DNA from: Paramecium tetraurelia
Taxonomy: Eukaryota > Ciliophora > Oligohymenophorea > Peniculida > Parameciidae
Assembly: GCF_000165425.1 (NCBI RefSeq)
Contig: NW_001799488.1
Location: 186,001-250,000 of the forward strand
Direction: 5' to 3'
Length of the DNA: 64,000 nucleotides
Made by a program: the position numbers and the translations under genes. Positions 35,692 to 49,042 of the stretch are shown one piece after another. The number at the start of each line of letters is the position of its first letter. Position 1 is the first letter of the stretch. The notes under the pieces were generated by a model. That model ran no database searches and was not told where the DNA came from. It saw only the letters and a program-made list of their open reading frames with translations.

Positions 35692-37698
35692 TCATTTTCT
35701 ACAATCACAATCACAAACTGGACATGTCTGCTTCCATTACTACATATGTTCATAGTGTCCTCCATGTTGGCATGTACTACAAAACAATCCATGACTTGTA
35801 ATAACTTGTTAACAGATTGAACAAATTGTCCTATTTTAATTTTACTTCACATTTCCCAATTATAAGGGTCCCTACCCATATATTTCGTTATTCAGCAAAT
35901 CTCTAAAATTACCAACCTAAAAGCTAGTTGATTTTAGTTTCTTATAAATGCAGAAATTAAAAGGACTCTAAGCTCTAAGTGCAGTCTTCAGAACATTCAA
36001 TTTGCTGAATTCCACCTTATCACTTACTATTAAGGGAAAATTATTGAGTTAATTCCATATAATATAAATAGGACATTCATTTTATATCTTTTAAAAGTTA
36101 TCATAAGTCGAGATGCTTTAAGTTCCTTTTACAAATAGCTTTGGATTTGGTTAACTATTGTATTTACTAATTTCATCTTTAATGAGATCTTTAATTTAAT
36201 CCTTCATTTCAATATTGGATTCCAATTTCAATTAATAGACACAATCTAATAATTTCTTCGTATCTTTTAAATTGCTTTTCTTAATTGAATAAGCTATCTA
36301 ATCATATAATCGATAAATCTAATATTGTGAATTCCATAATTTTTTGAAATATTCTTGAAAGTCTTTAATTAAATTCATTTCTTAATGTTGAACCTTCTTT
36401 AATTATTATTGATAGATGCAATCGGATAAAATTTTCAAGATTTTCATGTTGTATTCTTAAAGATCCACTAAATTATATAATTGATTTGATTACATGTAAC
36501 TCCACTAGTAAGAACAAAGTTAGCAATATTTGAGTTATATAATTTAAAATATTCCTCTAATGGTTGAAATAAGATTTTTAATGGATTATTAATACTAGTG
36601 TTATTATTATTCTTTTTCATATGACTTGTAAAATATTCATGCAGTGCTGTGATATTATCAACATGGAAAGAATAACTGCCAAAATCATAGATCTAAAATA
36701 ATTAAAAAAAAGGTTACACTGATTTCAACATTTTAATTGATGACAGTCTTTTTATCTTATTATTCATATACTTTTTTAGATAGATTTTTAAATTGTTCTC
36801 CTAAGATAATTACATCTGGATTATTGTGCAAATCATAAATTTCATAATCCTTATAAAATGCTACCTTCTCAACTTTTTGTTCTTTAGGTACTTCCTATTG
36901 ATGAAACTGAGGAAAATAGTGATAATAAAATTAGAAATTCAAATAATCATAGGCTTCATCTTCTTTTTCTGATATTAATTAAACGCCAGCTTAAAAAAAA
37001 GGTTATAGATTTTCTTCATCTTCTCTGATTTCGACAACATGTCTTTATTATTGATTGGATTGTTTTGTTTTGGGTTGTGAAAATACAAATGAGTTCAATT
37101 CTTACAAAGTTGTATACTAAGCTTTCTATTCTTTGGCTTATTTTTAATGACTAGTTGCAGTGTTGTGTACAGTAATTAAGTGACCCTGAGGAGACCAACA
37201 ACAAGTAGAGAATCCTTAATAAGGAATAGGCTGAGTATGAGTATGTGCTTTCCCAAATTCCTACTTATCTGATTTCTTTCCACTGTTTGTTGATATCTCA
37301 AATGATAAAACAATGTTGCAAATTTCTGGTACTATGCTCTTAATCAATTCCAATGTGGAAGTGTGTTGACTTTGTTTGACTAATTATGTCAATTTCTCAC
37401 TTTCTGCATAGACTTTCCAGCTATCAACTTTAAAGCTAACCTGCTTAATATATAATTCTCTATCAAGTAGAGATAACAATAGGATCATCATGTGATCTTA
37501 TTGTTTTTCTGCACTTTTTGTTCGTGACAATTTAATTGTGCAAATATTATTCTCCTCATTTAGTTTTGTTACTTATAATTTATTTTCTGACACCTTTCTA
37601 AACTCCTCATTGATTTCATTTTGAAATCTGCTGCTATTATTGAATGAGGCATCTTCATCATCTTAGGCATAGCCGAAATTAGGATTTTCTTCTATCAT
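35692..37698 (-). CDS. WDR59-like RWD/RING protein without a WD40 propeller
   Basis: The C-terminus (CSICQQVITSHGLFCSTCQH, GGHYEHMQQW, CPVCDCDC) is the unusual RING-like zinc domain shared by GATOR2 subunits (WDR59, WDR24, MIOS), which act in nutrient signalling to TORC1. An RWD-like region (residues about 20-140) and the segment GFSTCCWSPQGHLITVHN fit WDR59 best. The 651-residue protein starts directly at the RWD part; the N-terminal beta-propeller expected in WDR59 is absent and no WD repeats were seen. Introns of 25 nt (near 36694-36718) and 26 nt (36464-36489 region) are removed, giving 652 codons. The ATG at 37696-37698 is 32 nt from the divergent plus-strand start, so no room remains for a propeller upstream. 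Confidence 0.7.
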
Positions 37699-37730
37699 TG
37701 AATTATAATTTACTATTTAATTATAACAGA

Positions 37731-38911
37731 ATGTCGAAGTTGAAACTCATTGAAACTATTAAGCAATAAGAAAAACTAATCTAGAAATTGGAAACATAAA
37801 TCAAAAGAAGTCACAGTCATTTCTAAAGTCCTCAAGATAGCAAGCAATAAAATACTCAAAGAAGTTCAAGTCGAAGCATACACAACGCTAAGAAGCTGAA
37901 AGAAAAGGATCAAACCATTAACATCCTTACTGAAAGACTTAATAAAGCATTTGAAAATGAGAATCATGTAGTTATCATCTAAAATCTATTAGATCAAATA
38001 TAAAATTCAAAAGCAAAGAGTCATGTTTAAGTGTCTCTATAACGATTTGCAAAATGAAGTTGTTAAACTAAAAACTGAAGTGCTCCAAATGAAAACGCCA
38101 TAAAGATAATCCAAAAAATTACTTTACTATTGATTATAATATGATAAATAATTCATTAATCAAAGTACAAGTGAAAGAATACACTTCGCCAGCTAAACCT
38201 TAAAGGAGATTAATTTACCAAAGAATTAAACCATATATGGATGCCTATGGAATATCTCCTGAGTTCTTTGAAATCAAAGGAAAATCAGTTGTCTTCAAAA
38301 ATAATAATCCCAATAATATAACCCATTTAAATAAAAGTGTTGTATCAATCAGACCCAGTAAAAGGAAACAAAACCAAACAATAGCAGTAAAAAGACCACA
38401 AACAGCCTCAATACAATTATCTAATAATGTTATCTTGCCTATTTCCAATAAGTATGCTAATCTATTCAATGAAATAAAGACAACTCCTTAAAAACCATAA
38501 GTATAATAACCTTAAAAGGTTGAATAGTCTCTCATTTTGGAAGAAGCAGATGAAGCATCAGATTCAAGTTATATTAAGAAACATGAGATGATGTTGAAAG
38601 ATATAGCGGAACTAGAAAAGTAAACATATTATCATACTAGGGTTAAATAAGAAAAGATTTTAGAGTTAGAAATGTTACAAAACAAAATAGATGAAGCTAA
38701 AAATGCAGAGATCAATTCGTCTCGTTTCATCATAAAAAAGAATGTCCATAAACCTACTCTAAGGGAGAAGAAGGATAAAGCTGCTTCCTTGATTTAGGCT
38801 CATATTAAAGGTAGGATTGATTAAAAAAGATTCATAGAATGGAAAAAAAAGAAAGAAGATAAATTAAGGAAAGTTATATTTATATAAAAAATGGTGGAAA
38901 AATTTAAATGA
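37731..38911 (+). CDS. IQ-motif coiled-coil protein with a probable 1-nt indel
   Basis: The N-terminal coiled coil (MSKLKLIETIKQQEKLIQKL) and central basic region lead to a conserved-looking block (RIKPYMDAYGISPEFFEIKG) and two C-terminal IQ-like motifs (SLIQAHIKGRIDQKRF, VIFIQKMVEKFK), so calmodulin/centrin binding is inferred. A 25-nt intron at 37968-37992 is removed. The frame breaks at an A6 run at 38113-38118: dropping one A joins QMKTPQRQSK to NYFTIDYNMINNSL and the rest. The coding length is one base over a multiple of three, which agrees with a single insertion, likely a homopolymer sequencing error. It may be a basal-body or ciliary component; no precise family. Confidence 0.6.
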
Positions 38912-39048
38912 AGCATCTAAGAATATAAAAAAAATTTCGAATAACTCATCAATAGAAATGAGTTAGGTTAATAGATGGAAATACATTCCTTATAATCACT
39001 AACTATTCATATGCTTTATATCGGATTAGGTTGCTATTTATTGAGAGA

Positions 39049-41674
39049 ATGGGAGTAATGAAGGGTGATTTCAGATTGTATTTGAATTAGTAAAATTTTT
39101 CAAAATTACTTAATGAGGATATATCCAAACAATCAATAGAATTTGTATCTTTGATGAATATAATCATCAATAACATAATTAAACTAATCTAAATTTAAAA
39201 TAGTCGTCTAGTTTTTGATTTGTAGAAATAAAATTTAATTGATATTCCGAGATTGGTGCTGTAAGTTTACTTGAATGTGCTTCACATTTCTGCCAATTAA
39301 TATTCATTGAACATTAATTAAGCATAACCAGAATAGCCATAAATAATGTAAAAGGAGTATCTTGACTCTTCTGATCAAAAACCTATAATAATAGAAGAGG
39401 AACCTGAAAACATAAAACAAGATAAGCTGTAGGAAATCAAAGAAGATAATTAGAGCGAATAGTAAGAAATCAAAACAGATAATTAGAACCAATAAATTAT
39501 GTCTATTTAAGTAAATAAAGAAAATTAAAAAAGTGTAAATATTGAATCACTTTACTAAAATGTTGAATCATCTGAAGTAGTAATATAAAAAGAGGATGTA
39601 GATCCATCACCCTGCCCCTCATCATCATCATGGTGATCATCATCATCATAATCATAACAATAGTAATAATAAGATAATAAAATTAATAACATTGATCAAT
39701 ATGAGAATTAGAATCAGAGAGTGCTACAGGATGGAAATGATTTTGAAAGTTAAAAACTTCTAAATTCTTAAATTAATTAGAATAATTAAAGTATAGGTTA
39801 TAGAGCCCANNNNNNNNNNNNNNNNNNNNNNNNNNNNNNNNNNNNNNNNNNNNNNNNNNNNNNNNNNNNNNNNNNNNNNNNNNNNNNNNNNNNNNNNNNN
39901 NNNNAATAAATAAGTTGGTTAAAGAAGATTTGCAAATGGATGATATTAATAAGGAATAAGAAATTTAAAATACAAATTAAATCGAATTTTATGCTCTTTA
40001 AGATCCCCTAAATTCATAAATATCTAATTAATAGAACCTATAATTTCAATAATACATTTCAGATTTGAAGAATGATAACATATAAAATGATTTAAATAAG
40101 TTTGAAAAAGAGTAGATTGTTAATTAGACCAATAATAACTTTTTAGAAACAATTAAAATTGTTGAAGACACCTAAATTATCTAAAATGAATTATTGTCTT
40201 CATAAAGAACATAAAAAAATAATGACCATTAAATCGATGAATAAGATTTGATTAAGTATGAATAGGATGATAAAGAATAAAAAGTTAACAATAAAAAAGA
40301 AGATATAAATGAGGAGAAAGAATAAAATTAAGAAGAGATCATATAAATGTAATCAGGAGATGGTGATGTACAATAATAAGGAAAAACTAACAATTTATAA
40401 GAAGATTAATAGATTTTAGTTGTTATGGAAAAGCAGGAGATAAAAAGTGATACTGAGGTTGTAACAAATAAAAATGAGGAGTTTGAGTAGATGGAGAATA
40501 AAGTAGATAAACCTACAGAAGTTAAAGAAGAAGAAGAGGAATAATAATAAATAGTAATATCACAATATGGTAATGAATAGAATAGTAATGTGTAATCACA
40601 TAAGATTGAAAAGGAGCCATCTATATAGAGTTTTTAAAAAAAGGACAATGATCAAAACTTATTGCAATTACCTTCATAAATGGAATTTCATTTGCTTAAA
40701 AGCTGTGAGAGTAATTTCTTTGAACCTCCTAATTCAGGGAAAGAGACTGTAAAATATCTGAACTCTGGAGAACTGCTTAGTAGAACTAATTTTCTTTCTT
40801 AATTGGGATAATTAGGAAAATTTGAATTTGAGAATAATTCATTATTGGGATCAGGAGATTTGAAAAAAGACATAGAAGGTTTGCCAGAGCCTTTAAATTT
40901 AAGAAATAAAAGCAATAATCAATAAGAATTATTTTCAGAATCTCAAACATTTCCAAATAGGATGCCAAGTGATTTTAGATCTCCTTTTATTGATGATACA
41001 TTTAAATTAAGTACAACCTTTAAATTTTAATTCAGTTCTGAACTAAAGGCTTTTGAGAGTGGACAATTTATTTCCTAATAGTTTAATATAAAAGTTCAAT
41101 AGTAAGATTCTCTTGAGTACTCAATGGATGAATCATCAGACTTGCAACCTATTTACATCACAACAATGAAGGTGGATGATAATGATGTCGATGTATTTTA
41201 AATAAAGAATGTTCTAAGATTTAAGGATAAGAATAATTTATATTAATGTTATGATTTCAAGATCTCTAAAATGTAGCAACTTAATAGTGACTATATAATC
41301 TAAAATTTATTTGTGTTCATAATGAAGAATCGTATTAATTGCATAGATGGCAATTAAATAGTAAGAATTTAAAGATACTTAAAGAGGTTTAGGTTTGTTT
41401 AATCATGTGTATTAACTCTCGATAAGGAGTCAACTTTAATTTGCTTATTTAAATCATGTAAGTAATATATTAATTTAAAGTTTTTCAGATAAAGATGTGT
41501 TTTTATAGATAAGTTGAAATTGGAGAGTAAATTATTATTGAGAAAATGACAACAAAGTAAAGGAGGATACTGGAGTTGAATTTTTACTCGATTTGCCCTT
41601 AATTATTATTCCATGATAAGGGATTAGAATAAAAGGTACTTGCAACAATAGATGCTTTGGGTGCTTAGAGCTGA
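39049..41674 (+). CDS. Large Q/E/K-rich protein interrupted by an assembly gap
   Basis: Start at ATG 39049 (MGVMKGDFRLYLNQQNFSKL); a helical N-terminal domain of about 100 residues is followed by low-complexity Q/E/K/N sequence. An in-frame TGA at 39634-39636 falls inside an S-repeat (SSSSW then SSSSQSQQQQ), after which the frame stays coding-like up to the 95-N gap at 39810-39904. Beyond the gap the frame differs by one, so the real gap size is not 95 modulo three. The C-terminal 250 residues are ordered-looking (FVFIMKNRINCIDGNQIVRI, KMTTKQRRILELNFYSICPQ). One 23-nt intron with an AAG acceptor at 41458-41480 is removed before the stop at 41672-41674. No family was recognised. Confidence 0.5.
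39810..39904. other. Assembly gap, 95 N
   Basis: A run of 95 undetermined bases inside the low-complexity part of the Q/E/K-rich gene. The reading frames on the two sides are not compatible with exactly 95 bases, so the length is an estimate. Confidence 1.
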
Positions 41675-41800
41675 CTAATATTATTTATATATTCTATTAA
41701 TTTTTTGAGTTTTATTGCTTTTATTTATGTATGAAAGGGACATAAAATGTAATGTGTATTATTGCTGTCTGAATGATATAAATATATTTAATTAATAAGA

Positions 41801-44800
41801 ATGATCGTCATATTTGAATCCATATTGTTGTTGTTTTATGTAAGAATTGCAGACTGTTGTACATAATTGCCTAACAACGAATTAGTGCTTGTGAATAAAA
41901 TAAATGAAACATAAAGTATGAATGTTTAAAAGTTATTCGTAAAATAAGAACAATCTTAAATATTGTTGATAGCAAATGATAGTGACATTAATGTTCAAAA
42001 AAACATGTATATCCATTCTCATTCCAACTATTCTTTTGATGATATAATTAGCGTGAAATGTTTAAGATCTTATAAGGACTACGCTGCAACAAATCAATAT
42101 GCCTTATTGAATAAAATTAATGATAAATATCAAATACACACTAATAGTTATCAAATTGAAAACAATCAGCGTTTACCAGAATTCAACTAATATTTTGAAA
42201 TCACAGATTACATATGTCACGATCTGGAGATGATGGATAGATATACTCTGGTAGCAGATTGCTATAATGAAAGCAGCAATGTTTTCATTATTAAAAAAGA
42301 GTAAAGTGAATTATAATATTTCATCCAAAATCAGACTAGAGATTAGAGAATCAAAACAAAGATGTTTGCATTTAAGGATGACTTATTAGTTCGGGTTTTT
42401 TATTATGATGAAGATTATAAGTAATCATCAATACACTTTTTGTAAATTGGTGAAACAGTTTCAACGTCTCTGATAATTGATGAAGATTATATTAATGATA
42501 TATTAAGTGATACATAAACTGAGATTCAACTTTAGTTAGTGTAAGTGGAATTTGAATAACAAATAATCACAATTCTGAACAAAAATCAGTGGGTTATATA
42601 AATAAATGCAAAGGATTACCCTAATATTCTCATTAAGGATTATTTTTAGCTTGATTAGGAATACCCAGCAATATTCATAACATATCATGTTAAAAATTAA
42701 ATTTTTGCATTCTTGACTTAATAGGCAATATATATTTTGAGGGATGAAAGTTTGACGTCAATTAAGGAAATAGATAATAAAAATTAATCATTTTAGATTT
42801 TCTTCGCATAAAATTGCGTAATACAATATAATAACGGAGAGTTGAGCTTATTATCATTGAACTTAAAAACTTTATAGACTATTCGTATTAATGGGAACCA
42901 CAGATTAATAATAGACTAAAAATTGGATGAAATAATAGCAATTACTGAATCAGAGAGTCAGCGAATTATTGTCAGAGTTAATGAATTATTGTAGTTTAAA
43001 TCTGATACTTTGTATTAATAATTCAGATCGGCTTCTTTGGTCTAATAAATTAACATACTTGAATCTTGCACTTTAAATATAAGATACACTACAATTGAGT
43101 TGAGTTCTACATAAGCGATTCCTACTGTGATGAATCAATTCAACACAATATTGAATAGTCCAATAGAATCATATGAAGTCAATAGGTTCATCGATGGACC
43201 AAATATTACTATTTCTAACATCATTGAATTAAAGGCCAATTAAGTTTCATTTAGTATTAATTTTGAAATTTTGCAGCAGAAAACCATAAGTGGCATATTA
43301 AATGAATAAGCTGTCCAGTATGTTAAAGTGATGAAGTTGACAACCTAGTACTTGTATTTGATCTAAACTACAAATCTTTATATTCAATTTTACTATTGTG
43401 TTTAGAGCATGAATTGCTACTTTTCAAGTTAAGTGTACTTTGAATTTAATTTGTCGTCCACTCAACATGAAATGTTTTAGAATAACTATAACGTCTACAT
43501 TGTAATTAAAAATAATGAGTAGTTGGATATTTGGAAAGTGTAAGACCCTCTCATCTATCTGTGTACAATCTATCCAGATTAGGATCATTATATACTGCAA
43601 TTTCAATATATCAATTAGTTCTTGGCAGTGCTTTACTCAAACTAATTAGTAGTTCTTTATAAAGTAATGGATCAATGTTAGAAATCTCAATCATTAACTA
43701 CAGAATTCATTGAGAAGTACAATATCGAATGGTATCCTTCTTACATTTCCACTAATGAAGAATATAATGTTCTCTATGTTTAAACTAAAATGCAATTGTT
43801 GTTGATTCAAATCAAAGAAAAAGAAATATATCCCATCAATATAATTCCCCTTAGTTAAAACAGATCTGTCAGTATCTTTTCATATTCTAATATTATTTGG
43901 ATCTACTATAAAGATACAGCAGTGATAGAATCATTCATAATCAATTCCATAACCTATATAGAATGCCTGAGAACTATTTCCTTATATAATCTTATTCCTA
44001 ATAAATTCTTTCATCACTAATAATCTAAATATGTCTATTTCAAAAATACTCAAGATAGTTTAGGCACTATCTATATATATTCTATGGAAACGAGTAGTCA
44101 TAATGCCTTATTGACTACATTTTCTACCAGGTACAAAATACTTTATTCGGTGCAAAATTTATTTATCATAGCTGATATCAATAATTATTATGAAATCCCC
44201 CAAAAAATCAAGTATTCCATTTATTACCAAGATATAGAAAACCCAGATTATTTAGTTAAAGTTAACGCATCCTTAATTATATCAAGCTACGATAACAAAG
44301 AACAATTAATTTATCAAATTAATTCAACTCTAGTTAATCCCTATACAACAATTACTGTAAATCAAACCTAATTGAATCTCCTTGAGTTCCTCGATTAAGG
44401 TAGACCTATTGGCTATTGCGAGAGCAAGTATTCTTGGTATACTGGATAAGTTGTGGATATTGAATTAAATAGTAGATAGTTGAAACTGTAAAAATCAATG
44501 CATCTTTTAAACAGGGAGATATGTTCTACAGGAATTGATATCAAAGAATATGTCTCAGATTCTGTCCTCATTTTATATTAAGATAGAATTATCAAATTAA
44601 ATATGACTAACTAATTTTAGTAAATCTTTTATCTAGATTCCTCTATTACTTATACTAAGATCATATAAGCCTTGTAGGATTTCATTTTCATTACTGCTTA
44701 CAAATTAGTTCCTAGCTTTTCATACTTGTTATAAGTAGTAAAATGTGACCAGAATTTCATCTGTTCGAATCAACTAATTGAGATTTCTTCCTATAGTGAT

Positions 44801-45805
44801 CCTAGAAAAGTGAAGATCTTTTAGAATTTATTATTCTTAATTTTTGATCAATTTATAAAGGTTTACTCAATTAAAGATGATAAATTATCAATTATTTAGA
44901 GTATTGATAATTCATAAATTTATTACTTTAAAGATGTCATTTCTCCATAACAAGATTATTTTCAAATTTATTCCTAATAGGATAATAAAATCAATATTAC
45001 AACGTATTATTTCAAAGAAAACAATCTTAATTTAATAGAACATTATAAGATTGATTTATTAAGTGCCATTTAATAATCAGGCTTTAATATTGACCCTAAG
45101 ACCTAGTTTCACAGGATAATAATAAAAAATAGCAAAACTTAGTAATAATTGCTTACTGTAGAATTATTTTGCTAATCCTATTAGCATTCACATTATATCT
45201 TATAAATACAATTTATTTGCTCATTACAAAACAACTTGTACCTTTGTCCTATTAATAATTACAAGGTAGTGTAGATACTTTAAGGATATGGAACTTGGCC
45301 TACGAGTTATGTTAAAATGTATAATGATTAATATCTATTGATGATTTACTATTAATCAACAACATTTATCAATGCCCTGTATAATTTACACTTAAATTAT
45401 GTTTAACCAACTATTTCTCCTACCTTATTTTCAGGAGCTATTTAATATTAAAATATTACATAATAACTATCAGCATTCTTTACAAAAGGCAGTTAAATTT
45501 ACTTATTAACTAATTCAATCCATCAAGATGTCTTTGCTTTATATGAAATACATAACACATTTAAGTTTTGCATCTATGATCATTTGACACCTGAGAAAAT
45601 TCTGATTACTCTTAAAAATCATTTTTATTAAAAAAATGAAACTATTGAAGTTATTCAAAATAATGATGTAATTGATAATAAAACAACAAAATTAATAATT
45701 TGGTTTGTCTTTGGAATAATATTAGCATTTCTTTTGGGAATTCTTTTATTTGGTTGTTATATCAAATACAAAAAGAGATAAGCAGAAAATTAATTAATTT
45801 TATGA
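41801..45805 (+). CDS. Large single-exon type I membrane protein, 1,334 aa
   Basis: One continuous frame of 1,335 codons with no intron needed. A signal peptide (MIVIFESILLLFYVRIADCC) is followed by about 1,280 residues of short beta-like strands (YFEITDYICHDLEMM, IIVRVNELLQFKSDTLY) and one C-terminal helix (LIIWFVFGIILAFLLGILLF) with a short basic cytosolic tail (CYIKYKKRQAENQ). It should be a secreted-path, single-pass protein with a very large ectodomain; cysteines are sparse. No family was recognised. Size, signal and C-terminal anchor resemble the gene at 9065-13779, so the two may be distant paralogues; this is inferred from architecture only. TGA 45803-45805 is 11 nt from the convergent stop at 45817. 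Confidence 0.78.
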
Positions 45806-45816
45806 TACTAAATAAT

Positions 45817-48705
45817 TCATTTTGCATTTGAAATTTATCTAATATTACTAGAAATTATCACATTTTTTTTGTTCTATTCATTCTATTCTCCTAAGTTTAA
45901 ATTTCTTTCCGTTTCCTCTTTTAATTTATCATACTTTTTCTGCCAATCATCAGCTTATTTTGTCTATATTAAACTCATAACCATACTTTCAATTAATTTA
46001 ATCTTGTATTTTCATTAGCTAATAATGCACACTTGTTCTCTAATTCAATAATTCTTCTATTCTTATCATCCAACATTGATGTTTCCAATCTACTAGTGTC
46101 TTCTTTTACAACTTCCTTCATAAATGAAACTTCTTTCTAATATTAAACTAATTCATTCTTCATTGTTTACATTTCAAAATCTTGACTTTTAATTGTTTAC
46201 ACTAATATTTATATCTCCTCAAACATTTAATTATTCCTTTACTCCAATTCCCTTTACTCTGATGTATTCCTAAATGAATTCTGTTATTGTTCCAACTAGC
46301 GAATACGTTAGACTAGTTAATCTTCCTTCTTCTAAGCCTTTATTAAATTATTTTCTAGTTGCATAATCTTAACATTCAAAGAATCTGCCAATGATTAATT
46401 TTTAGATTAATTCTACAATTCCTCCTTTTTACTCAATTATTGTAATTAATCTTCTAAATCATGTATGTATTTTTCAAATTTACTAATTTTCTAATCATAC
46501 TATTGACTTTATTGCTTTAATTGATTAATCTATTCATTTTTCTATCTCACTTCTCCCTAAAGTTAATTGATTTCATTATTCAATTTCTATTAAACCTACT
46601 CAATCTATTTCTTAGATTCTATTGATAATCTTTCATATTTTTCAACACTTAATCTTTCAGTTCTAATTTAAACTTCCTCTATCTAAGCTGATAATTACCT
46701 TCTTAAATCTTCATTCTAACTTTCCCACTTCTCACTTATCTATAAACTTATGATTATTAATTATTACTTTTTTCTCCTTCTTATAATTTTCGATCATTAT
46801 CTCCAAATCATCCGTAACCTCTTTTATTCTATTATTTGCTTCTCTTAATTATTTCTCATATCTTTATTCTAAATTCATTAATTCCTCCTTTAATTACTTA
46901 TTCTTTAATTCTATCTAACTCAAATCAGCAACCTTATCATTTAATTATAAAGAAACCCTTTGATTCTCTCTTTGCAATCTAGATTCTAACTCTTCAATTT
47001 CCCTTTAATATTTCTATTTCATCTATTGCAATTCATATTGCACCTTGTCCAATTATGAAGTTAGCTATTAATTTTCAACACTATGATCTTTTATTTCTAA
47101 TTCACTTTTTCTTTGGCATTGTTTCAACTTCTCTTCCAAATCAGCTATAAACCTATTCTACTTTTCTATTGTTGAGCTCTCATTATTCAATTAAATAATT
47201 TAATCTTCTAATGCTTTAATCTTGCTCTAAAACTTTTAAATACTTTAATTAGCCTTGCTCAACTCTTATTGTAGACTCTCCTTTTGCTTAACTGAATTCC
47301 TATACTCTATATCATATTCAGCAACCTTTAATTGTTTTGCTCTTCTATTCTAATCCGCTAATTAATCAATTTCTTTGTATAATAAGCTTTTCTCCTCCCC
47401 CATTTAAATTTAAAATTATTCCAATTCCTATCGCAATTTCTAATTCTTCTATTCCAACATTAAGATTTATTTATTCTTAATATCCAAATCCCCATGGTTC
47501 ACTGACTTATTCAATTGTTCACTCTCTAATTACTATTAAAGCTGTTTAATCCTCTCTTCCAATTCGAATATTAATTTTTATTATTGACTTGATTTGGATT
47601 ACCTGGACTGAACTGAGAGCTTATCCTCTTACTCTTATTGCAATTACTTTTTTATTTAATATAGATCCTATTATAATTACTGCTTTTATTGATTTGCCAA
47701 ATTTAATTAATTATTAAGATTTAGAATCTTACTATTCAATTCTTCAATATGTCTGCTGTTATTCGAAGTAGATTGTCTAGTATACTATTCACTTTACCTC
47801 GATTTCGTTTCTCTTTCATAAGTATTTTGCTATAATTTACTCTATACTTATGAAACCTAAGTTTGAAACATCGTGATTTGATTCAGATAATCTGTATTCA
47901 TTTAACTCAGCTATGAATTTTGATTTGAAAGCTCCTTCAATCTCTCGCTTAGTAATGTGACTTCATCCTAATGCATCTTAATTTGATCTTAAAGTGTTGA
48001 CTGTAGGATACTTAGATCCTTTATCTGTAATTAATCTGTGCTCCTTTGATTGTTTAGTGATGTAATCTAGGTTAAGAGTTATTGGTTCATTTCACTAAGC
48101 TTTTGAATCTATTTGTCTTAATCTTTATATTAAATAGAACTATCCTTCTATTAAAGGATCAATTACTACTATAATGTATTATTTATTGTATTTAATTTAT
48201 CTATCGATGCTAAGTAATCATCTATCAAAATCTCATATTGTGATTGTTTCTTTTAATAAACTTCAACTTAGCTTAACAATTTTACGTTCTCTTATTCAAC
48301 CTTCTTAAAATGAATATCATTTTCCAATTGCACACGCAATATTTAATCCTTATATTTGTTTTCCAACTATTTTTATTTCTCACAAAAATCCTATATATCC
48401 TATTGATATTATTTATTATTCAATTGCAAAACCTGAAGTTGACAATTTAATTTTACGTTCTCCTCTTGTATCATTTATAAATCAATAAGTAATTTTTCTG
48501 TAGCTAAGGCTGCATTATTAGTTATTTAATGATATTATTGAGTATTAGTTGTATTTGTGACAATCTTAATTTATTCACTTTAAGATGCCAACCTACTTGA
48601 TTTTTAAGATTGAAACTCATTTCCAGGGATTTGCAAACAAAAATTGTTAACATCTTTACCTAAATATAGTTGATCCTCCTAGGCTCGATATATTTTGCTA
48701 TGCAT
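45817..48705 (-). CDS. Long coiled-coil protein, 945 aa
   Basis: Nearly the whole protein is a heptad-type coiled coil rich in Q, L, E, K and N (for example QLESEQLNKSVNHGDLDIKN and ELENKCALLANENTRLNQLK), with a short non-coiled N-terminus (MHSKIYRAQEDQLYLGKDVN). Introns 46740-46767 (28 nt) and 45964-45986 (23 nt) are removed, leaving exactly 946 codons. Such proteins are often structural elements of basal bodies, the cortex or vesicle tethers; composition alone does not say which. No membrane helix, zinc finger or motor domain is seen. Confidence 0.75.
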
Positions 48706-49042
48706 AGATTAAATGGAAATTTTATTATAAAATTAAAAATTGAAAGCTGAGAATTCATAATTGTCATGTGAGTATAAATATTGAAGCCGATATTTACTGT
48801 TCCATTCTACCTCTTCTAATGGATAAGAGTAATGGAATTTCAACAAAAATGTAAATTTGATTGAAATTTAATGATAACCAAAATTTGAAGTTATTCTATG
48901 TTAAAAGATAGATACATAATTGGTTAGAACTAAAATAATGATGGAAATGAGATTGCATCTGTTCTATTATAAAGCTAGTGCAAGAGAAGAAAAATATGGT
49001 CATTTTACTTTTCTAAGGAATGGTGAAAGTCAGAGTTGAATG
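48706..49042. other. 337-nt intergenic region between divergent genes
   Basis: AT-rich sequence between the coiled-coil gene start (48705, minus) and the K+ channel start (49043, plus). It presumably holds both promoters; no frame with coding character and no repeat was seen. Confidence 0.45.

Noticed and set aside
39614-39650. CAT/ATC trinucleotide run that could be a His-rich protein or microsatellite gene
   Set aside because: In the frame of the surrounding gene it reads as serines; the His frame lacks support on both sides.
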